Source: CAVVJA01 sp963779485 (lineage in GTDB: Bacteria; Actinomycetota; Actinomycetes; Mycobacteriales; Jatrophihabitantaceae). Taken from it: a DNA stretch of 64,000 nucleotides. Made by a program: the position numbers and the translations under genes. Positions 62,454 through 64,000 of the stretch are shown here, piece after piece (within the stretch, counting starts at the first letter, position 1; every line of letters begins with the position of its first letter). Under the pieces are notes generated by a model, which was given only the letters and a program-made list of their open reading frames with translations, had not been told where the DNA came from and searched no databases. The stretch spans positions 65,510-129,509 of the forward strand of contig CAVZYJ010000025.1 of the NCBI GenBank assembly GCA_963779485.1, written 5' to 3'.

Positions 62454-63981
62454 ATGAAACTGAATCGTAATCGCGTTCGAGCGTTTACCTTGGGGGCGGC
62501 CCTGACGCTGGCACTCGCTGGCGGCGCTGCGTTGGCGTCGAGTCATCGCGAAGCACCGCTCATCACGCAATATCCGGCGGTCGACAATACCGACGTCTAT
62601 GCGTTCCGCAGCTACGAGCCCGGGCGTGATGGGTACGTCACCCTTATCGCCAATTACATTCCGCTGCAGGACGCGTATGGCGGCGCCGAACTATTTCTCA
62701 ATGGACCCCGATGCGCTCTACGAGATACATGTCGACAACAACGGCGACGGCCACGAAGACCTGACATTTTCCTTCAAGTTCACCAATTACGTCCGTGGTA
62801 CGCCGGTTCCCGCCGGCGCCTTGACGCTTCCCATTCCATTGGTCAACTCCGGACCCGTCACTGGCCAAAGCGATACGACGCTGAACCTCATCCAGATCTA
62901 CACCGTGGACGTGATTCGGGGACCACGCCGCACGGGTGCTCGGCAACCGGTGCTTTCCCAATCCGGAGGCGACCAGTTCGAGAAACCGATCGACAACATC
63001 GGCAACAAATCCATCCCCAACTACGCCAACTATGCGCTGGCGCACGTCAACAACGTCAACATTCCGGGGTGCACCAATTCCAACGCGGGCACGTCTGCGC
63101 GCGTGTTCGTCGGGCAGCGCAAGGAAGGCTTCGGTGTCAACCTTGGCGAGATCTTCGACTTGGTCAACATCCCGACTTCACGCATTGTCGGATCGCGCAC
63201 CGGGTCCGCCAACGCGACGGCTGGCAAGAACGTAACCAGCATCGCCCTGGAGGTACCGATCTCCTGCCTTACCTCGGGGGGCGATCCGGTGATTGGTGTA
63301 TGGGCGACGGCGAGCCTTCCGCCACGCAAGGCCAACCTGCCTGACTCAGCCGGTGTTGGAGGCTACGTGCAGATGTCACGGCTGGGCATGCCGCTGGTCA
63401 ACGAACTCATCATCGGCTTGCCGGATAAGGACAAGTTCAACGCGAGCGAGCCGAAGGACGACGTCCAGTTTGCGGGGTACGTGACCAATCCGACGCTGCC
63501 TGTGCTGCTTGCATCGCTCTACGCCGACGCCGGGGTCCAGGCCCCCAACGTCTACCCACGCAGCGATTTGGTGGCCGTATTTTTGGCTGGCGTGCCGAAT
63601 GTCAATCAGGCGAAAACGGTGACGCCCTCGGAAATGATCCGCCTCAATACCGCGCTTCCAGTGACGCCTGCAACAGCCCAGAATAGCCTCGGAGCGGCGT
63701 TGTGCTTTGTCAATGGTGCCCTCGTACTGAGCAATCCGGGCTGCGACCCCGCGGGCTTTCCCAATGGTCGCCGGCCCGGTGACGACGTCGTGGACATTGC
63801 CTTGCGTGTAATGCTGGGCTACTTGCTGCCGCCAAGCGCAGGCAAGCCCGCGAGCGCAACGTTGCCGTACACCGATGGCGTACTCGTCGAATCCAGCCAG
63901 TTCGACGCGGCATTCCCATATCTGCGGCCGCCGTTGCCCGGCTCGCCTGACGGTGCGAATGGTTTGCCGCCGAATATGTAA
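62454..63981 (+). CDS. DUF4331 protein (second copy), exported, one frameshift
   Basis: SD AAGGAGAGG and ATG 62454. The signal peptide MKLNRNRVRAFTLGAALTLA, then LAGGAALA, is followed by SSHREAPLITQYPAVDNTDVYAFRSYEPG, a classic DUF4331 N-terminus. An extra G near 62683 breaks the frame; it resumes with NYFSMDPDALYEIHVDNNGDGHEDLTFSFKF and runs to 63981 with NVTSIALEVPISCLTSGGDPVIGVWAT and VDIALRVMLGYLLPPSAGKP. About 508 aa when joined. Gram-negative type export; the gene stops just before the window's end. Confidence 0.85.
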
Positions 63982-64000
63982 CTCGCTGCCACGGCGCCGA

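Noticed and set aside
1..64000. CRISPR array, retron, DGR or phage structural genes
   Set aside because: I looked for regularly spaced repeats, reverse transcriptase motifs and phage genes and saw none.

Overview
Most of the window (about 1-53.8 kb) reads as chromosome of a high-GC actinobacterium. The supporting signs are very GC-rich coding sequence with many GTG starts, SigJ/ECF41-type sigma factors, a mycothiol-dependent-isomerase-type protein, an LpqF-like lipoprotein and a YcnI/CopC/CopD copper operon of actinobacterial style. From about 53.9 kb to the end the base composition drops visibly and the gene types become proteobacterial: a PAS histidine kinase with FixJ-type regulators, a HbpS/GlcG protein, a DksA-like protein, a DUF326 Cys-rich protein and two DUF4331 proteins. 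That block is either acquired DNA or a second organism joined by assembly. I could not compute composition or search databases.

Layout. 0-5.2 kb: copper handling and extracytoplasmic redox operon (membrane-protein tail, CopC-CopD, YcnI, PCu(A)C, SCO1, DoxX-DsbA fusion), closed by a strong bidirectional hairpin facing the HU gene. 5.8-15.3 kb: a decayed integrative element beside tRNA-Ala(GGC). It has a tyrosine integrase overlapping the tRNA 3' end, an excisionase-like HTH protein, a HEPN/nucleotidyltransferase pair, zinc-ribbon proteins, IS110 and IS256 copies, ParB with an amber codon, and a DUF932 tail that is now the C-terminus of an ECF sigma factor. 15.3-34.4 kb: ordinary accessory chromosome with many one-domain proteins (VOC, SnoaL, cupin, GNAT, YCII), a SigJ/epimerase pair, an XRE/membrane pair, a MarR gene next to a striking direct repeat, and a VWA/solute-binding protein. 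34.5-38.9 kb: an IS1380 copy, then gene remnants around a scar made of the 3' half of tRNA-Gly. 39-53.8 kb: GNATs, a mycothiol-type isomerase, an ECF sigma and membrane-protein pair, three RibD-C/DHFR-like proteins, a glycoside hydrolase, a serine hydrolase and VOC proteins, one of them fused out of frame to an epimerase tail.

53.9-64 kb: the best candidate for an undescribed system. A membrane PAS histidine kinase, a receiver-only protein and a FixJ-type DNA-binding regulator are followed by an enoyl-CoA hydratase-like protein, a HbpS-like haem-binding protein, a cupin, a cysteine-less TraR/DksA protein, two DUF4331 proteins and a DUF326 (copper-storage-like) protein. A 20-bp box with consensus TCYATTRSACSWWGGTRTYR lies in four of the promoter-containing gaps, including the kinase's own. 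In two of them (59938-60015 and 61608-61685) about 78 bp is conserved. The simplest reading is a self-regulating two-component regulon, possibly for metal, haem or oxidant stress. The stimulus is unknown.

Sequence quality. About fifteen genes need one or more frameshifts, and two more contain one in-frame stop codon, to give a complete family-like protein. This is far above normal decay and suggests uncorrected indels in the assembly, so the pseudogene calls here are provisional.
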